The notes beneath the pieces are model-generated. The model was given only the letters and a program-made list of their open reading frames with translations. It ran no database searches and was not told where the DNA came from. A DNA stretch of 8,789 nt from Cytophagaceae bacterium (GTDB lineage: Bacteria > Bacteroidota > Bacteroidia > Cytophagales > Flexibacteraceae), in NCBI GenBank assembly GCA_947464365.1, contig CANHWS010000140.1:1-8789 (forward strand), written 5' to 3'. The position numbers were made by a program, and so were the translations under genes. Of the stretch, positions 1 to 6,587 are shown piece after piece (positions within the stretch are counted from its first letter, which is position 1; each line of letters opens with the position of its first letter).

Positions 1-375
1 AGGTGGGCGGTCGCCAGAAGGACGATCACCACCACCGAAACGAGGGCGATCACCACCACTTGGGCGGTCACCATCAAATTTACGGAAAGGTGGGCGGTCG
101 CCAGAAGGACGATCACCACCGCCAAAGCGAGGACGATCTCCACCAATTGGGCGGTCGCCATCAAATTTACGGAAAGGTGGGCGGTCGCCAGAAGGACGAT
201 CACCACCGCCAAAGCGAGGACGATCACCCCCACTTGGGCGGTCGCCATCAAATTTACGGAAAGGTGGGCGGTCGCCAGAAGGGCGATCACCGCCAAAGCG
301 AGGACGATCTCCACCACTTGGGCGGTCGCCATCAAATTTACGGAAAGGTGGGCGGTCGCCAGAAGGACGATCTGA
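1..375 (-). repeat. Tandem 84/87-bp repeats inside the N-terminal coding region
   Basis: The 10-base anchor aaatttacgg on the plus strand begins at 76, 163, 250 and 334, giving periods of 87, 87 and 84 bp. Copies are nearly identical at DNA level: most differences are single third-position changes or an Ile for Ser, and the 84-bp unit lacks one Gly codon. Each unit encodes GDRPPFRKFDGDRP followed by a Ser-Gly-Gly-Asp-Arg-Pro-Arg-Phe-Gly segment. The array continues to the left edge, so the total copy number is unknown. All period changes are multiples of three, so the reading frame is kept. Confidence 0.92.
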
Positions 376-645
376 GTTGTAACGTGGGCGGTCTGAGCCA
401 TAAGATGGTCTATCAGATCCACCAGAACGCCCGCCACGGTCACTACCACGGCTACCACGGTCGTTGTCTTTGCTAAAACCGGGGCGATCAGTACGGAAAA
501 CAGGTTCGCCATCAGCACCAGACCTGCCTGCACCTTGATCGGAGCGGCTGTCGTTGCTGCGGAACCTTGGGCGGCTGTCACCACCATCGAAGTTTTTTCT
601 TGGGCGCTCATCGTTTGAGCGGCCTCCTGGGCGTATTGCCATCAT
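1..645 (-). CDS. Repeat-rich N-terminal part of a probable rRNA pseudouridine synthase (partial, C-terminus off the left edge)
   Basis: The minus strand is open from an ATG at 645-643 to the left edge, 215 codons without a stop. The protein begins MMAIRPGGRSNDERPRKNF and is almost wholly Gly, Arg, Asp, Pro, Ser, Phe and Lys, with many GDRP/SDRP motifs. From about residue 91 it becomes repeats of 28-29 residues containing GDRPPFRKFDGDRP. No folded or catalytic domain is visible. In Bacteroidota, RluB/RsuA-type pseudouridine synthases often carry such basic disordered N-terminal extensions ahead of the S4 and catalytic domains; that is my inference here. A DEAD-box helicase is less likely because its Arg/Gly-rich tail is C-terminal, whereas this region starts the protein. 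A second ATG at 642-640 could also be used. An in-frame stop lies about 90 bases upstream, so the ORF cannot begin much earlier. The role, presumably RNA contact, is unproven without the missing part. Confidence 0.6.
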   Translation of the reverse strand, partial: MMAIRPGGRSNDERPRKNFDGGDSRPRFRSNDSRSDQGAGRSGADGEPVFRTDRPGFSKDNDRGSRGSDRGGRSGGSDRPSYGSDRPRYNSDRPSGDRPPFRKFDGDRPSGGDRPRFGGDRPSGDRPPFRKFDGDRPSGGDRPRFGGGDRPSGDRPPFRKFDGDRPIGGDRPRFGGGDRPSGDRPPFRKFDGDRPSGGDRPRFGGGDRPSGDRPP

Positions 646-690
646 TGAAATTGTTAAGGGCCACACATCGCTGCGTTGCCAAATGCCTTG

Positions 691-698
691 CAAAGGTA
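691..698 (-). promoter_or_regulatory. Candidate Bacteroidota -7 element for the repeat-rich gene
   Basis: The minus strand reads TACCTTTG, an exact match to TAnnTTTG. Transcription would begin near 685, leaving a leader of roughly 40 bases before the ATG at 645. No good -33 TTTG sits at the expected distance; the nearest TTG is about 26 bases upstream, which is too far. A second identical TACCTTTG at 810-817 is a possible alternative with a longer leader. Confidence 0.3.
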
Positions 699-909
699 CG
701 ACTATTTTGGTAATCAGGCAGTTCCAATTTTAGTCCCTCTCCACAGTCCTTTATTTGGCAGTACCGTTGTTAGATAAATTTTTGGGATTTGTGGTTACTT
801 CCGCTAGGGCAAAGGTAATATAGCTACAGAAGCGGCTTTCCTGTCTAAGGGGCACTATGTGTAGGTGGCTTTAGCCAAAACGACCAGAGCTCAACTTATT
901 TGAAATCGA

Positions 910-938
910 TTTGGTTAGCCGCTTTCTTCAATACTTTG
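910..938 (+). promoter_or_regulatory. Candidate promoter of the two-helix membrane protein gene
   Basis: TTTG at 910-913 is followed after 18 bases by TACTTTG at 932-938, one base short of the TAnnTTTG consensus. Transcription would begin near 945, only a few bases before the ATG at 953. Either the mRNA is nearly leaderless or translation starts further in, for example at the in-frame ATG at 1163. Confidence 0.3.
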
Positions 939-952
939 ACTAGACCACTGCC

Positions 953-1354
953 ATGAAACCTCAAAATCAAGTCCCGAACCGCTCGCTGTCTGGATACGCT
1001 GAATCCGCTGGCCAATCAATCGGTTGGCAGTATCTTGTGGGCGGGGACTCAGCCAGTAAATCCAAAAGTTCGTCCTCTGGTGCTGGCCTTGTTTCAACCG
1101 TGCAACCTTCAAGTCAACCATCTTATTCGGCCAATCCTAAACCACACCACGCCCGCAATGACATGCGTATAGTGCTGATTTTGGTTGGTTTTCTTGGTTT
1201 GTTGTTGCTCTTCGTTCCTTACTTTTTATCACTGGAGCATCAGATTTCAGTAGGCACTAATCGGCGGATGATGTTTGTCGGGGTGGTGTTATGGGGCCTG
1301 TGCGCATTGTTCTGGAAACGCCGTAACCTCGATCAGGAAGATCTGCTCAACTAG
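953..1354 (+). CDS. Small membrane protein of unknown function with two predicted helices
   Basis: I do not recognise this 133-residue protein. Residues 1-70 are polar and low in complexity, rich in Ser, Gln and Pro (for example SASKSKSSSSGAG near 33-45), and look disordered. Residues 72-93 form a strongly hydrophobic segment (VLILVGFLGLLLLFVPYFLS). After a short polar loop containing an Arg pair, residues 106-121 form a second hydrophobic segment ending in WKRRN, and the tail is acidic. The basic residues after the second helix suggest both ends are cytoplasmic, by the positive-inside rule. The start is uncertain: ATG 953 gives the full length, while ATG 1163 (residue 71) gives a compact 63-residue two-helix protein. 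The gene is monocistronic and ends at a hairpin shared with the convergent photolyase. Coding of the C-terminal half looks likely; the N-terminal half is less certain. Confidence 0.6.
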   Translation: MKPQNQVPNRSLSGYAESAGQSIGWQYLVGGDSASKSKSSSSGAGLVSTVQPSSQPSYSANPKPHHARNDMRIVLILVGFLGLLLLFVPYFLSLEHQISVGTNRRMMFVGVVLWGLCALFWKRRNLDQEDLLN

Positions 1355-1492
1355 TCTATATACCATACAGCCATTACCTCTCCTAATCATAAGTGCCTCG
1401 AATATTTTCTTAACTAGGGCTCATTGTTATCTTGCATAATTGACCATGACTACCTAGTCCATTAAACCTGAATCAGGAACATTAAAAAGCAA

Positions 1493-1526
1493 AAAAAAGC
1501 CTTCAGATCACTCAGAAGGCTTTTTT
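1493..1526. terminator. Bidirectional intrinsic terminator
   Basis: The stem GCCTTC (1499-1504) pairs with GAAGGC (1515-1520) around a 10-base loop. It is preceded by a run of eight A (1491-1498) and followed by six T (1521-1526), so the A and T tracts extend the stem and supply a U-tract on both strands. It lies between the convergent two-helix protein gene (ends 1354) and the photolyase gene (ends 1564) and can serve both. Confidence 0.88.
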
Positions 1527-1563
1527 GTTAGAAGCTGCTCAGCAGCATGCAACTAGCTTAATA

Positions 1564-3024
1564 TTAAGCTACTTGCTTCTGGAGTTGATTAGTGCGTACT
1601 CCGGTCTGTATAGGATGTGGATAGTGCTGCCCTAGCTTGACACCAAATTCCTCTTGCTCTTGGCGGGTCCATTCGTCAGGGTGGTTAAGACGATAGGCAG
1701 GCACCTTGGCCAAGATTGTTAGCCAGGTTTTGACGTATTGACCTTTAGGGTCGTAGGTTTCGGCCTGTTTGGCGATGTTGAAGTAGCGATTTTCGCGCGG
1801 ATCGTTCCCACAGCCAGCCATATAGTTCCAGTTACCCCAATTGCTGCAAGGATCATAGTCTACCAGCAGGTACTCGAACCAAGCTGCACCAAGCTGCCAG
1901 TTTAGCCCTAGGTCCTTAATGAAGTAGGATGCCACATTCTGTCGCCCACGGTTGCTCATGAAACCAGTTGCCAGCAACTCGCGCATGTTGGCATCCACAA
2001 ATGGAGCTCCTGTCTGGCCGCTAGACCATTTGCTGAAGAGCTCTGGGCTATTGCGGAATTTAAGGTTGACATTCTTGATACCAGCGCGGCGGAATAAGGT
2101 ATTGCCAAATTTTTTGGCTACAAACTTGAAGTAGTCCCGCCAGAGTAGCTCAAATATCAACCAATAGGTCGAGTCGTTGTTATGGCGTTTGACTTCGTAT
2201 TGTTTGACTTGGTGATAGATATAGCGAGGTGATATGGCCCCAACAGCGAGCCAAGGCGAAAACTTGCTACTGTAGTCCATCCCCAGCAAGCCATTGCGGG
2301 TTTCTTTGTAATTCTTGAGCTGATCTGTCTCCCAGAAATAATGCTCGAGACGTGCCAAAGCAGCAGTTTCGCCGCCCACGAACTCGTTCTTACCTAGGTT
2401 CGGAACCAAGTTGGCACTTGCTAACATCAGGTTGTCAGTTTGGAGTGTGGGAATATCCACATTGCCGACCTGAATGCCACCCGGTACCTTGATTTTGGTC
2501 GGGGCAGGGAAGGGTGAGCTGATCTTAGAGGACTTTTCGACCTGTTTCCTGAACTCGGTAAATACGTCAGGCAGGAACTTGAGCGGAAAAGGCAGCTCGG
2601 TGGGGTGGATTAAGGTACTACCATCAAACCACTGGGTGAGAATGCCCTTTTTCTCAAGGCTGGCCTCTAATAAGGACTCTATCTCTGTTTCCTCTGAAGT
2701 GATCTCTTTGTGAGCATAGAGCGTGTCAACGTCAAGGGCCTTCACGAGATCTGGGATTATCGTTTCTGGATGCCCAACCCGAATGAAAAGCTCGGCACCA
2801 ATTGACCTGAGGTTTTGCCTTAGGTTCTCGATCGTCTGGGTAAGGAACTGGCGTCGGTATGGCCCGATGCGTGGGATACCGAACTGATTAGCCTCATATA
2901 CGCGAGGATCGATGATATAGATCGGGACGACCTCTTTATCCTTTAGGCTGGCCCTATATAAGGCTTCATGGTCCTGGATCCGGAGGTCATTTCTGAACCA
3001 TACCATTATGCGTCTGTTGTCCAT
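1564..3024 (-). CDS. DASH-family cryptochrome / deoxyribodipyrimidine photolyase
   Basis: A 486-residue flavoprotein of the photolyase/cryptochrome family. Members bind FAD and usually an antenna folate, and Cry-DASH proteins repair cyclobutane pyrimidine dimers in single-stranded or looped DNA using blue light; some also signal. The N-terminal alpha/beta antenna domain begins MDNRRIMVWFRNDLR and runs to about residue 135. The helical FAD domain spans about 215-440, with GGETAALARL (217-226), YKETRNG then SPWLAVGAISPR (239-267), ELLWRDYFKF (292-301) and TGFMSNRGRQNVASYF (353-368). The DASH signature with DYDPCSNWGNWNYMAG (389-404) then GNDPRENRYFN is intact. The length is normal for the family. 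I chose ATG 3024 because the conserved domain begins there; the ORF could extend to a TTG at 3108, but those 28 residues are not family-like and would start inside a promoter-like box. It is a single gene, divergent from the ppiD-like gene and ending at a shared hairpin. Confidence 0.95.
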   Translation of the reverse strand: MDNRRIMVWFRNDLRIQDHEALYRASLKDKEVVPIYIIDPRVYEANQFGIPRIGPYRRQFLTQTIENLRQNLRSIGAELFIRVGHPETIIPDLVKALDVDTLYAHKEITSEETEIESLLEASLEKKGILTQWFDGSTLIHPTELPFPLKFLPDVFTEFRKQVEKSSKISSPFPAPTKIKVPGGIQVGNVDIPTLQTDNLMLASANLVPNLGKNEFVGGETAALARLEHYFWETDQLKNYKETRNGLLGMDYSSKFSPWLAVGAISPRYIYHQVKQYEVKRHNNDSTYWLIFELLWRDYFKFVAKKFGNTLFRRAGIKNVNLKFRNSPELFSKWSSGQTGAPFVDANMRELLATGFMSNRGRQNVASYFIKDLGLNWQLGAAWFEYLLVDYDPCSNWGNWNYMAGCGNDPRENRYFNIAKQAETYDPKGQYVKTWLTILAKVPAYRLNHPDEWTRQEQEEFGVKLGQHYPHPIQTGVRTNQLQKQVA

Positions 3025-3197
3025 AGTCAGTGGTTTGATCTGGTTAACATCAGCGTAACAGCCTGTAAAAGATCGGTGTTTTGGCAATGCAGTAGTTTTT
3101 TCGGACAAATATTAAGCTCTCTATGTTGTTAGTGTGGCCAAACGGGGCTTATTTTGCGTCCTTACATAACAACTATAGTAACCTCTTTAACGACTAA

Positions 3198-5318
3198 ATG
3201 GCTCTTATTACCAAAATCCAGCAGCACTCTGGCATCGCTGTTACTGTTATCGTCATTGCCATTGCCCTTTTTATCGTCGGTGGCGATCTGCTTTCGAGCA
3301 ACTCGTTGTTACGTGGTAGTGGCGGCACATCCATCGGCCAAATAGCCGGGACCGATATAGACGCCAAAAAATACCAAGCTGAGCTAGACCAGCTTGAGTA
3401 TGAATACCAACTCGCAAACAACAAGCAACCAGGCGAACAAGAACGTCAAGGTATCAGGGATCAAGCCTGGACGACGTTGCTCAATAAATATGGTTTTGGT
3501 CCGGAGTACGACAAAATTGGTCTTCAGGTCACTGCAGACGAACTTGTTGATATGGTACAGGGCGAAAATATCCACCCAGGTCTCAAACAAGCATTTACAG
3601 ATCCTGCCACAGGCCAAGTTGACCGTGACAAAATCCGTGAGTACCTCAAGCAGATCAACAGCCTGAAGGAAAAGAACGAGCAAGCTGCCCAGCAGTATGC
3701 TATCTGGATGAACTTCGAACGCAAACTGCCAGAAGATCGTAAACGTACTAAGTACGAGGCCTTGCTTACCAAGTCAATCTATGTAACCTCTGCCGAAGCT
3801 GAGCGCGAGTACACAGCCCAAACAGCTAAGGTATCTGCTAAGTATGTCTTCGTGCCTTATTTCAGCATCGCTGACAGCACCATCAAGCCGACAGAAGAGC
3901 AATTGAGCGCCTACCTAGCTGATCACAAAGACAAGTACAAAGCACAAGATTCCCGTACGATCGACTATGTACAGTTCATGCTTACACCAGATCGTGAAGA
4001 CAGCGCTGCTTTCAATACTGAAGTTGCCGGTCTACGTTCAGAATTTGCCAATGCGCCAGACGACACCGCTTACGCCGCTAACAAGTCTGACAGCCCAGAG
4101 AAACTGAAGTCTATCCCGGCCAATGAGCTTCCTGCACAAATCGCTGGTTTGAAGTTGCAAAAGGATAGCGTCTATGGTCCGTTCACCCTTGGTGATAATG
4201 TGACACTCTACAAGGTTCGTGATATTAAAAATGAAGGAGACTATTCTGCAAAGGCAAGCCACATCCTCATCAAGTGGGGTAGCACAGCAGATACTTCGAA
4301 AGCATTTGCAAAAGCCAAGGCTCAAGGTGTACTAAGCAAAATCAAGGGTGGTGCCAGTTTCGAAGAAATGGCCCGCATCTACGGTACTGACGGAACTTCT
4401 ACTCAAGGTGGTGACCTAGGATGGTTCAGTGCAGGCCGTATGGTTAAGCCTTTCCAGGATGCCGTGTTTGCAGCTTCTGGTCGTGGTTTGTTGCCTACCT
4501 TGACCGAAACTGAATTTGGTTACCATATCATCAAGGTTACCGAGCCTAAGACGAACCTTAAATACCAAGTCGTAACCCTCGCGCGGAAACTTGAGGCTAG
4601 CAGCCGTACACGCGAGCTTGTTTATAACAAAGCTAGGGTATTCATGACTGAGGCTACAGATACTGCATCGTTCTACGCTGCAATCAAAAAGGCTAACCTG
4701 ACCAAACAGTCAGCCGTTAACCTCCAGAAAAACGCACAGTACGTCAACGACATTGCTGATGCACGTTCGATCGTCCGTTGGGCTTTCCTCGAAGGCAAAG
4801 TTGGCGAGCTAGCCAAATCACCATTTGATTTCAAGGATCGTTATGTGGTTGTGGCCCTCACCCGTCAGTCTGAAGAAGGTAAACCGACTGTTGCCGAGTT
4901 CCGTGACCAATTGGCTGCCGAAGTTCGTAAAGAAGTGAAGGCAGAGCAGATTATTGCCAAAATCGGTGGTGCCAAAACCCTTGAGGAAATGAAAGCTAAG
5001 TATGGTGATGCAGCCATCCTTAACTCAGCCCCAGATATTACTTTGGCCTCTACTTCAATGCCAGACGTAGGATATGACCCAATCGCTGTTGGCCGTCTAT
5101 TTGGCCTTAAACAAGGTGCCACTACTGCACCGTTTGCAGCCGAAACTGGAGTCGTTGCCTTGATGAGCGAGAAATCAACCCCAGCGCCTAAAATTGCTGA
5201 CTATACATCTTACAAAACCAGCATTCAGCAACGCCGTGCTGGTCCGGTTACTTACTACCTCACAGAGGCGGTCAAGGAACTGAAAGGTGTTAAGGATGAT
5301 CGTATCCAGATCCAATAA
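3198..5318 (+). CDS. ppiD: Membrane-anchored parvulin-type peptidyl-prolyl cis-trans isomerase (PpiD/SurA-like)
   Basis: A 706-residue periplasmic folding factor. PpiD-type proteins sit in the inner membrane and assist newly exported envelope proteins, isomerising Xaa-Pro bonds or acting as chaperones. Residues 1-12 are a short cytoplasmic stretch (MALITKIQQHSG), and about 13-29 form the single membrane helix ending IVGGDLL, as in Bacteroidota homologues. About 40-215 is the SurA/PpiD-like N-terminal chaperone region, rich in charged helices. The parvulin domain is at about 351-449: ASHILIKW (353-360), GGDLGWF (404-410), the KPFQDAVF segment (417-424) and FGYHIIKV (440-447). The C-terminal 250 residues are helical with no other clear motif and contain no second good parvulin signature. 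ATG 3198 is chosen because the anchor begins there; there is no Shine-Dalgarno sequence. The gene is monocistronic, with a strong hairpin 24 bases after the stop. The identity as a parvulin is secure; the ppiD name is by architecture. Confidence 0.93.
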   Translation: MALITKIQQHSGIAVTVIVIAIALFIVGGDLLSSNSLLRGSGGTSIGQIAGTDIDAKKYQAELDQLEYEYQLANNKQPGEQERQGIRDQAWTTLLNKYGFGPEYDKIGLQVTADELVDMVQGENIHPGLKQAFTDPATGQVDRDKIREYLKQINSLKEKNEQAAQQYAIWMNFERKLPEDRKRTKYEALLTKSIYVTSAEAEREYTAQTAKVSAKYVFVPYFSIADSTIKPTEEQLSAYLADHKDKYKAQDSRTIDYVQFMLTPDREDSAAFNTEVAGLRSEFANAPDDTAYAANKSDSPEKLKSIPANELPAQIAGLKLQKDSVYGPFTLGDNVTLYKVRDIKNEGDYSAKASHILIKWGSTADTSKAFAKAKAQGVLSKIKGGASFEEMARIYGTDGTSTQGGDLGWFSAGRMVKPFQDAVFAASGRGLLPTLTETEFGYHIIKVTEPKTNLKYQVVTLARKLEASSRTRELVYNKARVFMTEATDTASFYAAIKKANLTKQSAVNLQKNAQYVNDIADARSIVRWAFLEGKVGELAKSPFDFKDRYVVVALTRQSEEGKPTVAEFRDQLAAEVRKEVKAEQIIAKIGGAKTLEEMKAKYGDAAILNSAPDITLASTSMPDVGYDPIAVGRLFGLKQGATTAPFAAETGVVALMSEKSTPAPKIADYTSYKTSIQQRRAGPVTYYLTEAVKELKGVKDDRIQIQ

Positions 5319-5342
5319 GGATCGATAAGTAACAGCCATTGC

Positions 5343-5378
5343 AAAAAAGGCTACCAATCTCAATTGGTAGCCTTTTTT
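5343..5378. terminator. Strong bidirectional intrinsic terminator
   Basis: A 16-bp perfect inverted repeat: AAAAAAGGCTACCAAT (5343-5358), loop CTCA (5359-5362), then ATTGGTAGCCTTTTTT (5363-5378), with two more T after it. The T-tract follows the ppiD-like gene on the plus strand. The A-tract gives a U-tract on the minus strand, where it can stop transcripts of the DUF58 gene, whose stop is about 130 bases away. Confidence 0.93.
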
Positions 5379-5510
5379 TTGCTTAATGTGCTTTGGATAA
5401 CATGTTGTCGGCGGATAGCAGGTTCAACTGCAGGATCGCCAACAAGTGATAGGCAAAGGCTGGAAGCTATGGATCATGAGTAGGCAACCCCTATGAATTA
5501 GGCACCTAAG

Positions 5511-6392
5511 CTACTGGCTCTTCATCCCACGGTTCCGAACTTTGAAGAGCCGGACCAACTGTGGTACATAATCTTCATCAGTCTTGACGGCGAGGTAGTT
5601 GACTTGGTTTTGTTTGCAGAACAGCTCGATGCGGTTGCGCTGTTGATTGAACCGCTCGGCTACCAATTTGGCAAACAAACCAGAGCTGGTATTGAGCCAG
5701 ACTGTTCGACCTTGTTCCTTGTCTTCGACTGGTACAATACCCACCTTAGGGAAATTGGTCTCGATGGGGTCCACCATCTGGATGATGATCAAATCATGAC
5801 GACGGGCAATGGCCTTCAGGCTATTTTCGTAAGGCTTCTCGTCGATAAAATCTGAAATCAGGATTACGATGCTCCGGCGTTTTAGGATGTTGAGCCCAAA
5901 GAAAAGGGCCTGGTTGATGTCCGTTTTGATCGAAAGTGGATTGAGCTTAAATAAACTCTGGACGATCATGTAAGCATAATTGAGGCCTTTATGCGGTTTG
6001 ATGTACTTTTCACGCATGTCGCTGAAGCAGAACATACCGGCCTGGCTGCCCTGCTTTATGGCCGAAATGGTTAAGACTCCTGCTATCTCCTTGGCTAGGT
6101 CCAGCTTCTTTTGGCTCTGAAGCCCAACTGTTTGCGAGGCACTGACATCCAGCATAAAGAAGACCGTTTGCTCCTTTTCTTCCTTAAAGGTCTTGACAAA
6201 CACCCCATGACCCTTAGCGGTTACGTTCCAGTCGATGGACCGAACATCGTCACCATATTGGTAGGCGCGGATGTCATCAAACTCAAGGCCTGTACCCTTA
6301 AAGACAGAGTTATAATTGCCTTGCATCCGTGCGTCAACCGCCTTCCTGATCTGGATTTCGTACTTGTTGAGCTTCTGAAATATCTCTTTCAT
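5511..6392 (-). CDS. DUF58 domain protein (MoxR-associated, vWA-like fold)
   Basis: A 293-residue soluble protein with no signal peptide or membrane helix. Residues 26-58 carry the DUF58 hallmark: NYNSVFKGTGLEFDDIR followed by YQYGDDVRSIDWNVTA. Downstream is a von Willebrand A-like fold, with FMLDVSASQT at 79-88 supplying the D-x-S-x-S metal-site motif (D82, S84, S86), TDIN at 157-160 and VILISDFID at 176-184. The MIDAS-type residues therefore appear intact. In Bacteroidota, DUF58 genes normally sit beside a MoxR-type AAA+ ATPase and BatA/B/D-like genes, and are thought to work with that ATPase in envelope stress or complex assembly; the precise function is unknown. Here none of those partners is adjacent: upstream is a divergent lipoprotein gene, and downstream is a terminator and the convergent ppiD-like gene. 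ATG 6392 gives the expected N-terminus (MKEIFQKLNKYE). Identity is sure; function is not. Confidence 0.93.
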   Translation of the reverse strand: MKEIFQKLNKYEIQIRKAVDARMQGNYNSVFKGTGLEFDDIRAYQYGDDVRSIDWNVTAKGHGVFVKTFKEEKEQTVFFMLDVSASQTVGLQSQKKLDLAKEIAGVLTISAIKQGSQAGMFCFSDMREKYIKPHKGLNYAYMIVQSLFKLNPLSIKTDINQALFFGLNILKRRSIVILISDFIDEKPYENSLKAIARRHDLIIIQMVDPIETNFPKVGIVPVEDKEQGRTVWLNTSSGLFAKLVAERFNQQRNRIELFCKQNQVNYLAVKTDEDYVPQLVRLFKVRNRGMKSQ

Positions 6393-6457
6393 GCGGTCAA
6401 TTTGTGGCGGCTAGCAATGGAGTAGGGCACTAGGTTGTCTATCAAAATCGTTCTGGG

Positions 6458-6487
6458 CAAAGCGTACTTGCGCTATCTTGCAGCAAA
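6458..6487 (-). promoter_or_regulatory. Candidate promoter of the DUF58 gene
   Basis: On the minus strand, TTTG (6487-6484) is followed after 17 bases by TACGCTTTG (6466-6458). That is the TAnnTTTG element with one extra base, so TTTG-to-TTTG spacing is within a base of the Bacteroidota consensus. Transcription would begin near 6451, giving a leader of about 60 bases before the ATG at 6392. A weaker plus-strand pair, TCTG (6452-6455) and TATCTTG (6474-6480), overlaps it and might drive the divergent lipoprotein gene. Confidence 0.35.
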
Positions 6488-6587
6488 TTACATGATGGGG
6501 ACTATAAATCGTACGATGGCTGAGTCAAATAGCTGGTCAAAAAGATCATGGGATGTTTTTGGACTGCCTATATGTGGACTTTGCTGG

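Larger units (their letters stand above)
646..952. other. Intergenic region between divergent genes
   Basis: These 307 bases lie between the start of the minus-strand repeat protein and the plus-strand two-helix protein. No convincing ORF, tRNA or riboswitch-like fold is visible. They contain two minus-strand copies of TACCTTTG (plus-strand caaaggta at 691-698 and 810-817), which match the Bacteroidota -7 element. There is also a plus-strand promoter-like pair near 910-938, and a perfect 8-bp inverted repeat AAGCGGCT (830-837) / AGCCGCTT (917-924) separated by 79 bases, which may be chance. Confidence 0.6.

Noticed and set aside
1..375. CRISPR array
   Set aside because: The repeats are contiguous coding units of 84-87 bp with no unique spacers and keep an open reading frame encoding a low-complexity protein.
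3..476. A 157-residue His-rich open frame on the plus strand across the repeats
   Set aside because: It is the antisense of the Gly/Arg/Asp/Pro repeat coding region. The repetitive composition leaves the opposite strand open, and the His/Gly-rich protein has no family resemblance.
830..924. 8-bp inverted repeat AAGCGGCT / AGCCGCTT as an operator or RNA hairpin
   Set aside because: The arms are 79 bases apart with no supporting structure between them; an 8-bp match at this distance is easily chance.
915..1121. A 68-residue minus-strand open frame overlapping the front half of the two-helix protein gene
   Set aside because: No signal, motif or promoter, and it is antisense to the better candidate. 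It does, however, add to the doubt about whether residues 1-70 of the plus-strand gene are coded.
5383..5510. Small gene or RNA between the terminator and the DUF58 stop, with several TAGGCA words
   Set aside because: No open frame of useful length, no hairpin and no regular spacing of the words; it is probably 3' untranslated sequence of the DUF58 gene.
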